From contig NC_079885.1 of NCBI RefSeq assembly GCF_029227915.1, forward strand, positions 4,152,001 to 4,216,000: 64,000 nucleotides of DNA, written 5' to 3'. Below are positions 26,739-40,010 of the stretch, piece after piece. The notes under the pieces were generated by a model. The model ran no database searches and was not told the origin of the DNA. It was given only the letters and a program-made list of their open reading frames with translations. Source of the DNA: Hydractinia symbiolongicarpus (taxonomy: Eukaryota > Cnidaria > Hydrozoa > Anthoathecata > Hydractiniidae). The position numbers were made by a program, and so were the translations under genes. Numbering within the stretch: position 1 is the first letter of the stretch; each line of letters opens with the position of its first letter.

Positions 26739-28948
26739 ATAAAGCGCTACCACAGTGCCCAGCGAAATCGGTAAATTCTGGCAATCATGTCAAATTCAGA
26801 AGAATGATATTTCTTGGTTCCAATTGTTGTATTTATCACATTTATGAGGTCAAAGTCCAAAATCAGTTCAATCAAGTCCCACAGTCAATCCTTTCACTGT
26901 TAAAAGCGATGCAACCTAGTAAAATCAGAAAAATATCGCTAAATACATGTTGGTACGAATATGTGACGAAACCGTTGTAATTGAAACGGACTGATACCGT
27001 TACAGAGTCAATGAGATGTAGTTTTTAAAACTGTCTCTCTTTCTTCAGCGCGCGCTAACGGCTAGGATTCGTCCCACAAAGAAAATGACTTATTTATCTA
27101 AATTTTTAAATGAAGCGCTCCAAACACCGCCCAGTGTAATCGCTGAGTTGGGGAAATCATGTCAAATTAAGAAGAATGTTATTTCTTGGGTTCCAGATGG
27201 CTCACTTATCACATTTATTAGGTCACAGTCCAAAGTTATTTCAATTAAGTCCCAGAGTCAATCGTTTCACTGTTATAAGCGATATAACTTAATAATATCG
27301 GAAAAATATCACTAAATACATGTTGGTACGAATATGTGACGCAACCGTTGTAACTCAAACGGATTTATACCGCCAGAAATTCAATGAAATGTAAACTTTG
27401 AAACTGTTCCTATTTATTCAGCGCGTGCTAACGGCCAGGATTGGTCCCACAGTAAAAAATGACTTATTTTGTATAAATTTTTCAGTGAAGCGCTACCATA
27501 GGGCCGAGTGTAATCGCTGAATTCCAGCAATCATGTCAAATTAAGAAGAATGTTATTCCTTGGAGTCCAATTGGCTCATTTATCACATTTATAAGGTCAC
27601 AGTACAGAATCACTTCAATTAAGTCCCACAGTTAATCGTTTCACTGTCAAAAGCAATACAACTTAGTAATATCGGAAAAAAATCACTAAATACATGTTGG
27701 TACGAATATGTGACGCAACCGTTGTAATTAAAACGGACTGATACCGTTAGAGAGTCAATGAAATGTAGTTTTTAAAACTGTTTCTCTTTCTTCAGCGCCG
27801 GCTAACGGCTAGGATTGGTCCCACCGTAAAAAATGACTTATTTATCTAAATTTTTAAGTGAATCCCTACCACAGCGCCCAGTGAAATCAGTAAATTCCAG
27901 CAATCATGTCAAATTAAGAAGAATGATATTTCTTGGTTCCAATTGTTTCACTTATCACATTTATAAGGTCACAGTCCAAAATCAGTTCAATTAAGTGCCA
28001 CAGTCAATCGTTTCACTGTTAAAAGCGATACAACCTAGTATTATCAGAAAAATATCCCTAAATACATGTGGGGACGGATATGTGACTCAACCGATGTAAC
28101 TCAAACGGACTCATACCGTTAGAAATTCATTGAAACGTACCTTCTAAAACTGTCTCTATTTCTTCAACGCGCGATAACGGTTAGGATTCGTCCCACAGTA
28201 AAAAATCGCTTATTTATCTAAATTTTTAAATGAAGCGCTCCAAACAGCGACCAGTGTAATCGCTGAGTTGCGGCAATCATGTCAAATTAAGAAGAATGTC
28301 ATTTCTTGAGGTCCAGTTGGCTCACTTCTCACATTTATAAGGTCACAGTCCAAAGTTACTTCAATTAAGTCCCAGAGTCAATCGTTTCACTGTTAAAAGC
28401 GATATAACTCAATAATATTGGAAGAATATCACTAAATACATGTTGGTACGAATATGTGACGCAACCGTTGTAACTCAAACGGATTGATACCGCCAAGAAG
28501 TCAATGAAATGTAGTTTTTGAGAATGTCTCTAGTTCTTCAGCGCGTGCTAACGGTCAGGATTACTCCCACAGTAAAAAACGACTTATTTATCTAAATTTT
28601 AAATAAAGCGCTACCACAGTGCCCAGCGAAATCGGTAAATTTTAGCAATCATGTCAAATTAAGAAGAATTATGTTTCTTGGGTCCAATTGTCTCATTTAT
28701 CACATTTATGAGGTCAAAGTCCAAAATCAGTTCAATCAAGTCCCACAGTCAATCTTTTCACTGTTAAAAGCGATGCAACCTAGTAAAATCAGAAAAATAT
28801 CGCTAAATACATGTTGGTACGAATATGTGACGCAACCGTTGTAATTGAAACGGACTGATACCGTTACAGAGTCAATGAGATGTAGTTTTTAAAACGGTCT
28901 CTCTTTCCTCAGCACGCGCTAACGGCTAGGATTCGTCCCACAAAAAAA

Positions 28949-29347
28949 ATGACTTATTTATCTAAATTTTTAAATGAAGCGCTCCAAACAGCGCCCAGTG
29001 TAATCGATGAGTTGGGGAAACAATGTCAAATAAAGAAGAATGTTATTCCTTGGAGTCCAATTGGCTCATTTATCACATTTATAAGGTCACAGTACAGAAT
29101 CACTTCAATTAAATCCCACAGTCAATCGTTTCACTGTCAAAAGCAATACAACTTAGTAATATCGGAAAAAATCACTAAATACATGTTGGTACGAATATGT
29201 GACGCAACCGTTGTAACTCAAACGGATTTATACCGCCAGAAAGTCAATGAAATGCAGTCTTTGAAACTGTTCCTATTTATTCAGCGTGTGCTAACGGCCA
29301 GGATTGGTCCCACAGTAAAAAATGACTTATTTTGGATAAATTTTTAA
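28949..29347 (+). other. Chimeric monomer giving the window's longest open frame; not a gene
   Basis: A 132-codon frame opens here only because a GTTGGGGAAACAATGTC left half joins an AAGAAGAATGTTATTCCTTGG right half of another monomer class near 29020-29050, which removes the usual stop. The frame then reads on into the next monomer. It has no ribosome-binding or splice context and no recognisable domain, and its codons are ordinary satellite sequence. Related frames of about 63 codons recur in many monomers from the same phase. Confidence 0.8.
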
Positions 29348-30671
29348 GTGAAGCGGTACCATAGGGCCGAGTGTAATCGCTGAATTCCAGCAATCATGTC
29401 AAATTAAGAAGAATGTTATTCCTTGGAGTCCAATTGGCTCATTTATCACATTTATAAGGTCACAGTACAGAATCACTTCAATTAAATCCCACAGTCAATC
29501 GTTTCACTGTCAAAAGCAATACAACTTAGTAATATCGGAAAAAAATCACTAAATACATGTTGGTACGAATATGTGACGCAACCGTTGTAACTCAAACGGA
29601 CTGATACCGTTAGAGAGTCAATAAAATGTAGTTTTTAAAACGGTTTCTCTTTCTTCAGCGCGGGCTAACGGCTAGGATTGTTCCCACCGTAAAAAATGGC
29701 TTATTTACCTAAATTTTTAAGTGAATCCCTACCACAGAGCCCAGTAAAATCAGTAAATTCCAGCAATCATGTCAAATGAAGAAAAATGATATTTCTTGTT
29801 CCAATTGTCTCACTTATCACATTTATGAGGTCACAGTCCAAGATCAGTTCAATTAAGTGCCACAGTCAATCATTTCACTGGTAAAAGCGATACAACTTAG
29901 TAGTATCAGAAAAATATCCCTGAATACATGTGGGGACGAATATGTGACTCAACCAATGTAACTCAAACGGACTCATACCGTTAGAAACTCATTGAAACGT
30001 ACCTTCTAAAACTGTCTCTATTTCTTCAGCGCGCGATAACGGCTAGGATTCGTCCCACAGAGAAAAATGACTTATTTATCTAAATTTTTAAATGAAGCGC
30101 TCCAAACAGCTCCCAGTGAAATCGCTGAGTTGCGGCAATCATGTCAAATTAAGAGGAATGTTATTTCTTTGGTTCCAGTTGGCTCACTTATCACATTTAT
30201 TAGGTCACAGTCCAAAGTTATTTCAATTAAGTCCCAGAGTCAATCGTTTCACTGTTAATAGCGATATAACTTAATAATATCGGAAAAATATCACTAAATA
30301 CATGTTGGTAAGAATATGTGGCACAACCGTTGTAATTCAAACGGATTGATACTGCCAAGAAGTCAATGAAATGTAGTTTTTGAGAATGTCTCTATTTCTT
30401 CAGCGCGTGCTAACGGTCAGGATTAGTCCCACAGTAAAAAAAGACTTATTTATCTAAACTTTAAATAAAGCGCTGCCACAGTGCCCAGCGAAATCGGTAA
30501 ATTCTAGCAATCATGTCAAATTAAGAAGAATGATATTTCTTGGGTCCAATTGTCTCATTTATCACATTTATGAGGTCAAAGTCCAAAATCAGTTCAATCA
30601 AGTCCCACAGTCAAATCTTTCACTGTTAAAAGCGATGCAACCTAGTAAAATCAGAAAAATATCGCTAAATA

Positions 30672-32501
30672 CATGTTGGTACGAATATGTGACGCAACCG
30701 TTGTAACTCAAGCGGATTTATACCGCCAGAAATTCAATGAAACGTACCTTCTAAAACTGTCTCTATTTCTTCAGGACGCGATAACGGCTAGGATTCGTCC
30801 CACAGTAAAGAATCACTTATTTATCTAAATTTTTAAATGAAGCGCTCCAAACAGCGACCAGTGTAATCGCTGAATTCCAGCAATCATGTCAAATTAAGAA
30901 GAATGTTATTCCTTAGAGTCCAGATGGCTCACTTATCACATTTATAAGGTCACAGTCCAAAGTTACTTCAATTAAGTCCCAGAATCAATCGTTTCAATGT
31001 TAAAAGCGATATAACTCAATAATATCGGAAGAATATCACTAAATACATGTTGGTACGAATATGGGACGCAATCGTTGTAACTCAAACGGATTGATACCGC
31101 CAAGAAGTCAATGAAATGTAGTTTTTGAGAATGTCTCTATTTCTTCAGCGCGTGCTAACGGTCAGGATTAGTCCCACAGTAAAAAAGACTTATTTATCTA
31201 AACTTTAAATAAAGCGCTACCACAGTGCCCAGCGAAATCGGTAAATTCTAGCAATCATGTCAAATTAAGAAGAATGATATTTCTTGGGTCCAATTGTCTC
31301 ATTTATCACATTTATGAGGTCAAAGTCCAAAATCAGTTCAATCAAGTCCCACAGTCAATCTTTTCACTGTTAAAAGCGATGCAACTTAGTAATATCGGAA
31401 AAAATTCACTAAATACATGTTGGTACGAATATGTGACGCAACCGTTGTAATTGAAACGGACTGATACCGTTAGAGAGTCAATGAAATGTAGTTTTTAAAA
31501 CTGTTTTCTTTCTTCAGCGCGCGCTAATGGCTAGGATTGGTCCCACCGTAAAAAATGGCTTATTTATCTAAATTTTTAAGTGAATCCCTACCACAGCGCC
31601 CAGTGAAATCAGTAAATTCCAGCAATCATGTCAAATTAAGAAGAATGATATTTCTTGGTTCCAATTGTCTCACTTATCACACTTATTAGGTCACAGTCCA
31701 AGATCAGTTCAATTAAGTGCCACAGTCAATCGTTTCACTGTTAAAAACGATATAACTTAATAATATCGGAAAAATATCACTAAATACATGTTGGTACGAA
31801 TATGTGACGCAACCGTTGTAACTCAAGCGGATTTATACCGCCAGAAATTCAATGAAACGTACCTTCTAAAACTGTCTCTATTTCTTCAGGACGCGATAAC
31901 GGCTAGGATTCGTCCCACAGTAAAGAATCACTTATTTATCTAAATTTTTAAATGAAGCGCTCCAAACAGCGACCAGTGTAATCGCTGAATTCCAGCAATC
32001 ATGTCAAATTAAGAAGAATGTTATTCCTTAGAGTCCAAATGGCTCACTTATCACATTTATAAGGTCACAGTCCAAAGTTACTTCAATTAAGTCCCAGAGT
32101 CAATCGTTTCAATGTTAAAAGCGATATAACTCAATAATATCGGAAGAATATCACTAAATACATGTTGGTACGAATATGTGACGCAATCGTTGTAACTCAA
32201 ACGGATTGATACCGCCAAGAAGTCAATGAAATGTAGTTTTTGAGAATGTCTCTATTTCTTCAGCGCGTGCTAACGGTCAGGATTAGTCCCACAGTAAAAA
32301 AGACTTATTTATCTAAATTTTAAATAAAGCGCTACCACAGTGCCCAGCGAAATCGGTAAATTCTAGCAATCATGTCAAATTAAGAAGAATGATATTTCTT
32401 GGGTCCAATTGTCTCATTTTTCACATTTATGAGGTCAAAGTCCAAAATCAGTTCAATCAAGTCCAACAGTCAATCCTTTCACTGTTAAAAGCGATGCAAC
32501 C
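30672..32501. repeat. 3-monomer higher-order repeat (1115 bp), one and two-thirds copies
   Basis: Bases 30672-31386 recur at 31787-32501. The rare TCAGGACGCGATAACGG occurs in both (30771 and 31886), as do TCCTTAGAGTCCA and GCAATCGTTGTAACTC. At 31387 the left copy changes class in mid-monomer (GATGCAACTTAGTAATATC, where the right copy reads GATGCAACCTAGTAAAATC), another switch point. Confidence 0.8.
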
Positions 32502-35500
32502 TAGTAAAATCAGAAAAATATCGCTAAATACATGTTGGTACGGATATGTGACGCAACCGTTGTAACTCAAACGGATTGATACCGCCAAGAAGTCAATGAA
32601 ATGTAGTTTTTGAGAATGTCTCTATTTCTTCAGCGCGTGCTAACGGTCAGGATTAGTCCCACAGTAAAAAAAGACTTTATTATCTAAATTTTAAATAAAG
32701 CGCTACCATAGGGCCGAGTGTAATCGCTGAATTCCAGCAATCATGTCAAATTAAGAAGAATGTTATTCCTTGGAGTCCAATTGGCTCATTTATCATATTT
32801 ATAAGGTCACAGTACAGAATCTTTTCAATTAAGTCCTAGAGTCAATCGTTTCACTGTTAAAAGCGATATAACTTAATAATATCAGAAGAATATCACTAAA
32901 TACATGTTGGTACGAATATGTGACGCAACCGTTGTAACTCAGACGGATTGATACCGCCAAGAAGTCAATGAAATGTAGTTTTTGAGAATGTCTCTATTTC
33001 TTAAGCGCGTGCTAACGGTCAGGATTAGTCCCACAGTACAAAATGACTTTTTTATCTAAACTTTTAAATAAAGCGCTACCACAGCGCCCAGCGAAATCAG
33101 TAAATTCCAACAATCATGTCAAATTAAGAAGAATGTTATTTCTTGGGTCCAATTGTCTCATTTATCACATTTTTGGGGTCAAAGTCCAAAATCAGTTCAA
33201 TCAAGTCCCACAGTCAATCCTTTCACTGTTAAAAGCGATGCAACCTAGTAAAATCAGAAAAATATCGCTAAATACATGTTGGTACGAATATGTGACGCAA
33301 CCGTTGTAATTGAAACGGACTGATACCGTTACAGAGTCATTGAGATGTAGGTTTTTAAACTGTCTCTCTTTCTTCAGCGTGCGCTAACGGCTATGATTCG
33401 TCCCACAGAAAAAACTGACTAATTTATCTAAATTTTTAAATGAAGCGCTACCATAGGGCCGAGTGTAATCGCTGAGTTGCGGCAATCATCTCAAATTAAG
33501 AAGAATGATATTTCTGGGTTCCAATTGTCTCACTTATCACATTTATAAGGGCACCGTCCAAAGTTACTTCAATTAAGTCCCAGAGTCAATCGTTTCACTG
33601 TTAAAAGCGAAATAACTCAATAATATCGGAAGAATATCACTAAATACATGTTAGTACGAATATGTGACGCAACCGTTGTAACTCAAACGGATTGATACCG
33701 CCAAGAAGTCAATGAAATGTAGTTTTTGAGAATGCCTCTATTTCTTCAGCGCGTGCTAACGGTCAGGATTTGTCCCACAGTAAAAAAAGACTTATTTATC
33801 TAAATTTTAAATAAAGCGCTACCACAGTGCCCAGCGAAATCGGTAAATTCTAGCAATCATGAGAAATTAAGAAGAATGATATTTCTTGGGTCCAATTGTC
33901 TCATTTATCACATTTATGAGGTCAAAGTCCAAAATCAGTTCAATCAAGTCCCACAGTCAATCCTTTCACTGTTAAAAGCGATGCAACCTAGTAAAATCAG
34001 AAAAACATCGTTAAATACATGTTGGTACGGATATGTGACGCAACCGTTGTAATTGAAACGGACTGATACCGTTACAGAGTCAATGTGATGTAGTTTTTAA
34101 AACTGTCTCTCTTTCTTCAGCGCGCGCTAACGGCTATGATTCGTCCCACAGAAAAAAAGACTTATTTATCTAAATTTTAAATAAAGCGCTACCACAGTGC
34201 CCAGCGAAATCGGTAAATTCTAGCAATCATGTCAAATTAAGAAGAATGATATTTCTTGGGTCCCATTGTCTCATTTATAATATTTATGAGGTCAAAGTCC
34301 AAATTCAGTTCAATCAAGTCCCACAGTCAATCCTTTCACTGTTAAAAGCGATGCAACCTAGTAAAATCAGAAAAATATCGCTAAATACATGTTGGTACGA
34401 ATATGTGACGCAACCGTTGTAATTGAAACGGACTGATACCGTTACAGAGTCAATGAGATGTAGTTTTTAAAACTGTCTCTCTTTCTTCAGCGTGCGCTAA
34501 CAGCTATGATTCGTCCCACAAAAAAAGCTGCCTAATTTATCTAAATTTTTAAATGAAGCGCTACCATAGGGCCGAGTGTAATCGCTGAATTCCAGCAATC
34601 ATGTCAAATTAAGAAGAATGTTATTCCTTGGAGTTCAATTGGCTCATTTATCATATTTATAAGGTCACAGTACAGAATCTTTTCAATTAAGTCCCAGAGT
34701 CAATCGTTTCACTGTTAAAAGCGATAAAACTTAATAATATCGAACAATATCACTAAATACATGTTGGTACGAATATGTGACGCAACCGTTGTAACTCAAA
34801 CGGATTTATTCCGCCAGAAATTCAATGAAATGTAGTTTTTGAAAATGTTTCTACTTCTTCAGCGCGCGCTAACGGCTAGGATTGGTCCCACAGTACAAAA
34901 TGACTTATTTTGAATAAATTTTTAAGTGAAGCGCTACCATAGCCGAGTGTAATCGCTGAATTCCAGCAATCATGTCAAATTAAGACGAATGTTATTCCTT
35001 AGAGTCCAATTCGCTCATTTATCACATTTATAAGGCCACAGTACAGTATCACTTCAATTAAGTCCCACAGTCAATCGTTTCACTGTCAAAAGCAATACAA
35101 CTTACTAATGTCGGAAAAAAATCACTAAATACATGTTGGTACAAATACGTGAAGCAACCGTTGTAACTTAGGCGGATTTACACCGTTAGAAAGTCAATGA
35201 AATGTAGTTTTTGAAAATGTTTCTATTTCTTCAGCGCGCGCTAACGGTTAGGATTGGTCCGACAGTAAAAAATGACTTTTTTATCTAAACTTTTAAATAA
35301 AGCGCTACCACAGCGCCCAGCGAAATCAGTAAATTCCAACAATCATGTCAAATTAAGAAGAATGTTATTTCTTGGGTCCAATTGTCTCATTTATCACATT
35401 TTTGAGGTCAAAGTCCAAAATCAGTTCAATTAAATCCCACAGTCAATTCTTTCACTGTTAAAAAAGATGCAACCTCGTAAAATCAAAAAATATCGCTAAA

Positions 35501-37429
35501 TACATGATGGTACGAATATGTGACGCAACCGGTCTAATTGAAACGGACTGATAACGTTAGAGAGTTAATGAAATGCAGTTTATAAAACTGTATCTCTTTC
35601 TTCAGCGCGGGCTAACAACTAGGATTGGTCCCACCGTAAAAAATGACTTATTTATCTAAATTTTTAAGTGAAGTCCTACCACAGCGCCCAGTGAAATCGG
35701 TAAATTCCAGCAATCATGTCAAATTAAGAAGAATGATATTTCTTGGGTTTAATTGTCTCACTTATCACATTTATAAGGTCACAGTCCAAAATCAGTTCAA
35801 TTAAGTACCACAGTCAATCGTTTCACTGTTAAAAGCGATACAACCTAGTGTTATCAGAAAAATATCCCTAAATACATGTGGGGACGAATATGTGACTCAA
35901 CCGTTGTAACTCAAACGGACTCACACCGTTAGAAATTAATTGAAATGTAGTTTTTAAAACTGTCTCTATTTCTTCAGCGTGCGATAACGGCTAGGATTTG
36001 TCCCACAGTAAAAAATGACTTATTTATCTAAATTTTTAAATGAAGCGCTCCAAACAGCGCCCAGTGTAATCGCTGAGTTGCGGCAATCATGTCAATTTAA
36101 GAAGAATGATATTTCTTGGTTCCAATTGTCTCACTTATCACATTTATAAGGTCACAGTCCAATATCAGTTCAATTAAGTGCCACAGTCAATCGTTTCACT
36201 GCTAAAAGCGATACAACCTAGTATTATCAGAAAAAATATCCCTAAATACATGTGGGGACGAATATGTGACTCAACCGATGTAACTCAAACGGACTCATAC
36301 TGTAGAAATTCATTGAAACGTACCTTCTAAAACTGTCTCTATTTCCTCAGCACGCGATAACGGCTAGGATTCGTCCCACAGTAAAAAGTCACTTATTTAT
36401 CTAAATTTTTAAATGAAGCGCTCCAAACAACAACCAGTGTAATCGCTGAGTTGCGGCAATCATGTCAAATTAAGAAGAATATCATTTCTTGGGGTCCAGA
36501 TGGCTCACTTATCACATTTATAAGGCCACAGTCAAAAGTTACTTCAATTAAGTCCCAGAGTCAATCGTTTCAATGTTAAAAGCGATGTAACTCAATAATA
36601 TCGGAAGAATATCACTAAATACATGTTGGTACGAATATGTGACGCAACCGTTGTAACTCAAACGGATTGATACCGCCAAGAAGTCAATGAACTGTAATTT
36701 TTGAGAATGTCTCTATTTCTTCAGCGCGTGCTAACGGTCAGGATTAGTCCCACAGTAAAAAAAGACTTATTTATCTAAATTTTAAATAAAGCGCTACCAC
36801 AGTGCGCAGGGAAATCGGTAAATTCTAGCAATTCTGTCAAATTAAGAAGAATGATATTTATTGGGTCTAATTGTCTCATTTATCACATTTATGAGGTCAA
36901 AGTTCAAAATCAGTTCAATCAAGTCCCACAGTCAATCCTTTCACTGTTAAAAGCGATGCAACCTAGTAAAATCAGAAAAATATCGCTAAATACATGTTGG
37001 TACGAATATGTGACGCAACCGTTGTAACTCAAACGGATTGATACCGCCAAAAAGTCAATGATATGTAGTTTTTGAGAATGTCTCTATTTCTTCAGCGCGT
37101 GCTAACGGTCAGGATTAGTCCCACAGTAAAAAAAGACTTTATTATCTAAATTTTAAATAAAGCGCTACCATAGGGCCGAGTGTAATCGCTGAATTCCAGC
37201 AATCATGTCAAATTAAGAAGAATGTTATTCCTTGGAGTCCAATTGGATCATTTATCATATTTATAAGGTCACAGTACAGAATCTTTTCAATTAAGTCCCA
37301 GAGTCAATGGTTTCACTGTTAAAAGCGATATAACTTAATAATATCGGAACAATATCACTAAATACATGTTGGTACGAATATGTGACGCAACCGTTGTAAC
37401 TCAAACGGATTTATTCCGCCAGAAATTCA

Positions 37430-38375
37430 ATGAAATGTAGTTTTTGAAAATGTTTCTATTTCTTCAGCGCGCGCTAACGGCTAGGATTGGTCCCACAGTA
37501 CAAAATGACTTTTTTATCTAAACTTTTAAATAAAGCGCTACCACAGCGCCCAGCGAAATCGGTAAATTCCAACAATCATGTCAAATTAAGAAGAATGTTA
37601 TTTCTTGGGTCCAATTGTCTCATTTATCACATTTTTGAGGTCAAAGTCCAAAATCAGTTCAATTAAGTCCCACAGTCAATCCTTTCACTGTTAAAAAAGA
37701 TGCAACCTAGTAAAATCAAAAAATATCGCTAAATACATGATGGTACGAATATGTGACGCAACCGGTGTAATTGAAACGGACTGATAACGTTAGAGAGTTA
37801 ATGAAATGCAGTTTATAAAACTGTATCTCTTTCTTCAGCGCGGGCTAAGAGCTAGGATTGGTCCCACGGTAAAAAATGACTTATTTATCTAAATTTTTAA
37901 GTGAAGCCCTACCACAGCGCCCAGTGAAATCGGTAAATTCCAGCAATCATGTCAAATTAAGAAGAATGATATTTCTTGGGTCCAATTGTCTCACTTATCA
38001 CATTTATAAGGTCACAGTCCAAAATCAGTTCAATTAAGTACCACAGTCAATCGTTTCACTGTTAAAAGCGATACAACCTAGTATTATCAGAAAAATATCC
38101 CTAAATACATGTGGGGACGAATATGTGACTCAACCGTTCTAACTCAAACGGACTCACACCGTTAGAAATTAATTTAAATGTAGTTTTTAAATCTGTCTCT
38201 ATTTCTTCAGCGCGCGATAACGGCTAGGATTCGTCCCCCAGTAAAAAATGACTTATTTATCTAAATTTTTAAATGAAGCGCTCCAAACAGCGCCCAGTGT
38301 AATCGCTGAGTTGCGTCAATCATCTCAAATTAAGAAGAATGATATTTCTTGGTTCCAATTGTCTTACTTATCACA
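37430..38375. repeat. Copy of 35197-36142, offset 2233 bp (6 monomers)
   Basis: The marker ACTTTTTTATCTAAAC with TTCCAACAATCATG (about 35274 and 37507) and the next monomer's GATAACGTTAGAGAGTTAATG with TATAAAACTGTATCTC recur together at 2233 bp. Much of the unit recurs again near 40005-40860 (offset about 2605 bp, 7 monomers). The same marker pair returns near 50.8-51.1, 52.7-52.9 and 55.7-55.9 kb. Confidence 0.75.
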
Positions 38376-38479
38376 TTTATAAGGGCACAGTCCAAAGTTA
38401 CTTCAATTAAGTCCCAGAATCAATCGTTTCACTGGTAAAAGCGAAATAACTCAATAATATCGGAAGAATATCACTAAAT

Positions 38480-39221
38480 ACATGTTGGTACGAATATGTG
38501 ACGCAACCGTTGTAACTCAAACGGATTGATACCGCCAAGAAGTCAATGAAATGTAGTTTTTGAGAATGCCTCTATTTCTTCAGCGCGTGCTAACGGTCAG
38601 GATTAGTCCCACAGTAAAAAAAGACTTATTTATCTAAATTTTAAATAAAGCGCTACCACAGTGCCCAGCGAAATCGGTAAATTCTAGCAATCATGAGAAA
38701 TTAAGAAGAATGATATTTCTTGGGTCCAATTGTCTCATTTATCACATTTATGAGGTCAAAGTCCAAAATCAGTTCAATCAAGTCCCACAGTCAATCCTTT
38801 CACTGTTAAAAGCGATGCAACCTAGTAAAATCAGAAAAATATCGCTAAATACATGTTGGTACGAATATGTGACGCAACCGTTGTAACTCAAACGGATTGA
38901 TACCGCCAAGAAGTCAATGAAATGTAGTTTTTGAGAATGCCTCTATTTCTTCAGCGCGTGCTAACGGTCAGGATTAGTCCCACAGTAAAAAAAGACTTAT
39001 TTATCTAAATTTTAAATAAAGCGCTACCACAGTGCCCAGCGAAATCGGTAAATTCTAGCAATCATGAGAAATTAAGAAGAATGATATTTCTTGGGTCCAA
39101 TTGTCTCATTTATCACATTTATGAGGTCAAAGTCCAAAATCAGTTCAATCAAGTCCCACAGTCAATCCTTTCACTGTTAAAAGCGATGCAACCTAGTAAA
39201 ATCAGAAAAATATCGCTAAAT
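38480..39221. repeat. Two neighbouring, apparently identical 371-bp monomers
   Basis: Monomers 38480-38850 and 38851-39221 look identical base for base, including the rare GAGAATGCCTC and AATCATGAGAAATTAAG variants. Other adjacent monomers in the window usually differ at tens of positions. A single-monomer tandem duplication is the simplest reading. Close relatives with the GAGAAATTAAG variant lie at about 33858, 53888 and 56490. Confidence 0.85.
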
Positions 39222-40010
39222 ACATGTTGGTACGAATATGTGACGCAACCGTTGTAATTGAAACGGACTGATACCGTTACAGAGTCTATGTGATGTGGTT
39301 TGTAAAACTGTCTCTCTTTCTTCAGCGCGCGCTAACGGCTATGATTCGTCCCACAGAAAAAACTGACTTATTTATCTAAATTTTTAAATGAAGCGCTACC
39401 ACAGCGCCCAGTTAAAAAGGTAAATTCCAGCAATCATGTCAAGGTAAGAAGAATGTTATTTCTTCGGTCCAATTGTCTCACTTATCACATTTATAAGATC
39501 ACAGTCCAAAATAAGTTCAATTAAGTCCCACAGTCAATCGTTTCACTGTTAAAAGCGATGCAACCTAGTAATATCCGAATACTATCGCTAAATACATGTT
39601 GGTACGCATATGTGACGCAACCGTTGTAACTCAAACAGATTTGTACCGCCAGAAGGTCAATGATATGTAGTCTTTGAAACTGTTCCTATTTATTCAGCGC
39701 GTGCTAACGGCCAGGATTGGTCCCACAGTAAAAAAGGACTTATTTTATTTAAATTTTTAAGTGAAGCGCTACCATAGGGCCTAGTGTAATAGCTGAATTT
39801 CAGCAATCATGTCAAATTAAGAAGAATGTTATTCCTTGGCGTCCAATAGGCTCATTTATCACATTTATAAGGTCATAGTACAGAGTCACTTCAATTAAGT
39901 CCCACAGTCAATCGTTTCACTGTCAAAAGCAATGCAACTGAGTAATATCGGAAAAAAATCACTAAATACATGTTGGTACGAATACGTGACGCAACCGTTG
40001 TAATTGAAAC
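38852..40010. repeat. First of three dispersed copies of a multi-monomer block
   Basis: A series of monomers recurs in the same order at about 38.9-40.0, 45.8-46.7 and 53.7-54.8 kb. Markers are GCTATGATTCGTCCC, CCCAGTTAAAAAGGTAAATT (GTTAA part at 39411, 46115 and 54234), ATGTCAAGGTAAGAAG, ATCCGAATACTATCG, ATACGTGACGC and GGTCAATGATATGTAGTC. The spacings are 6704 and 8119 bp. The second includes about 300 bp net from the insert at 47301, leaving about 18 and 21 monomers. This is the largest-scale order visible in the window. Confidence 0.75.

Noticed and set aside
34900-34950. 3-bp deletion CCATAGCCGAG as a functional variant
   Set aside because: It is a small indel shared by a few sister monomers; useful as a tag but with no sign of function.
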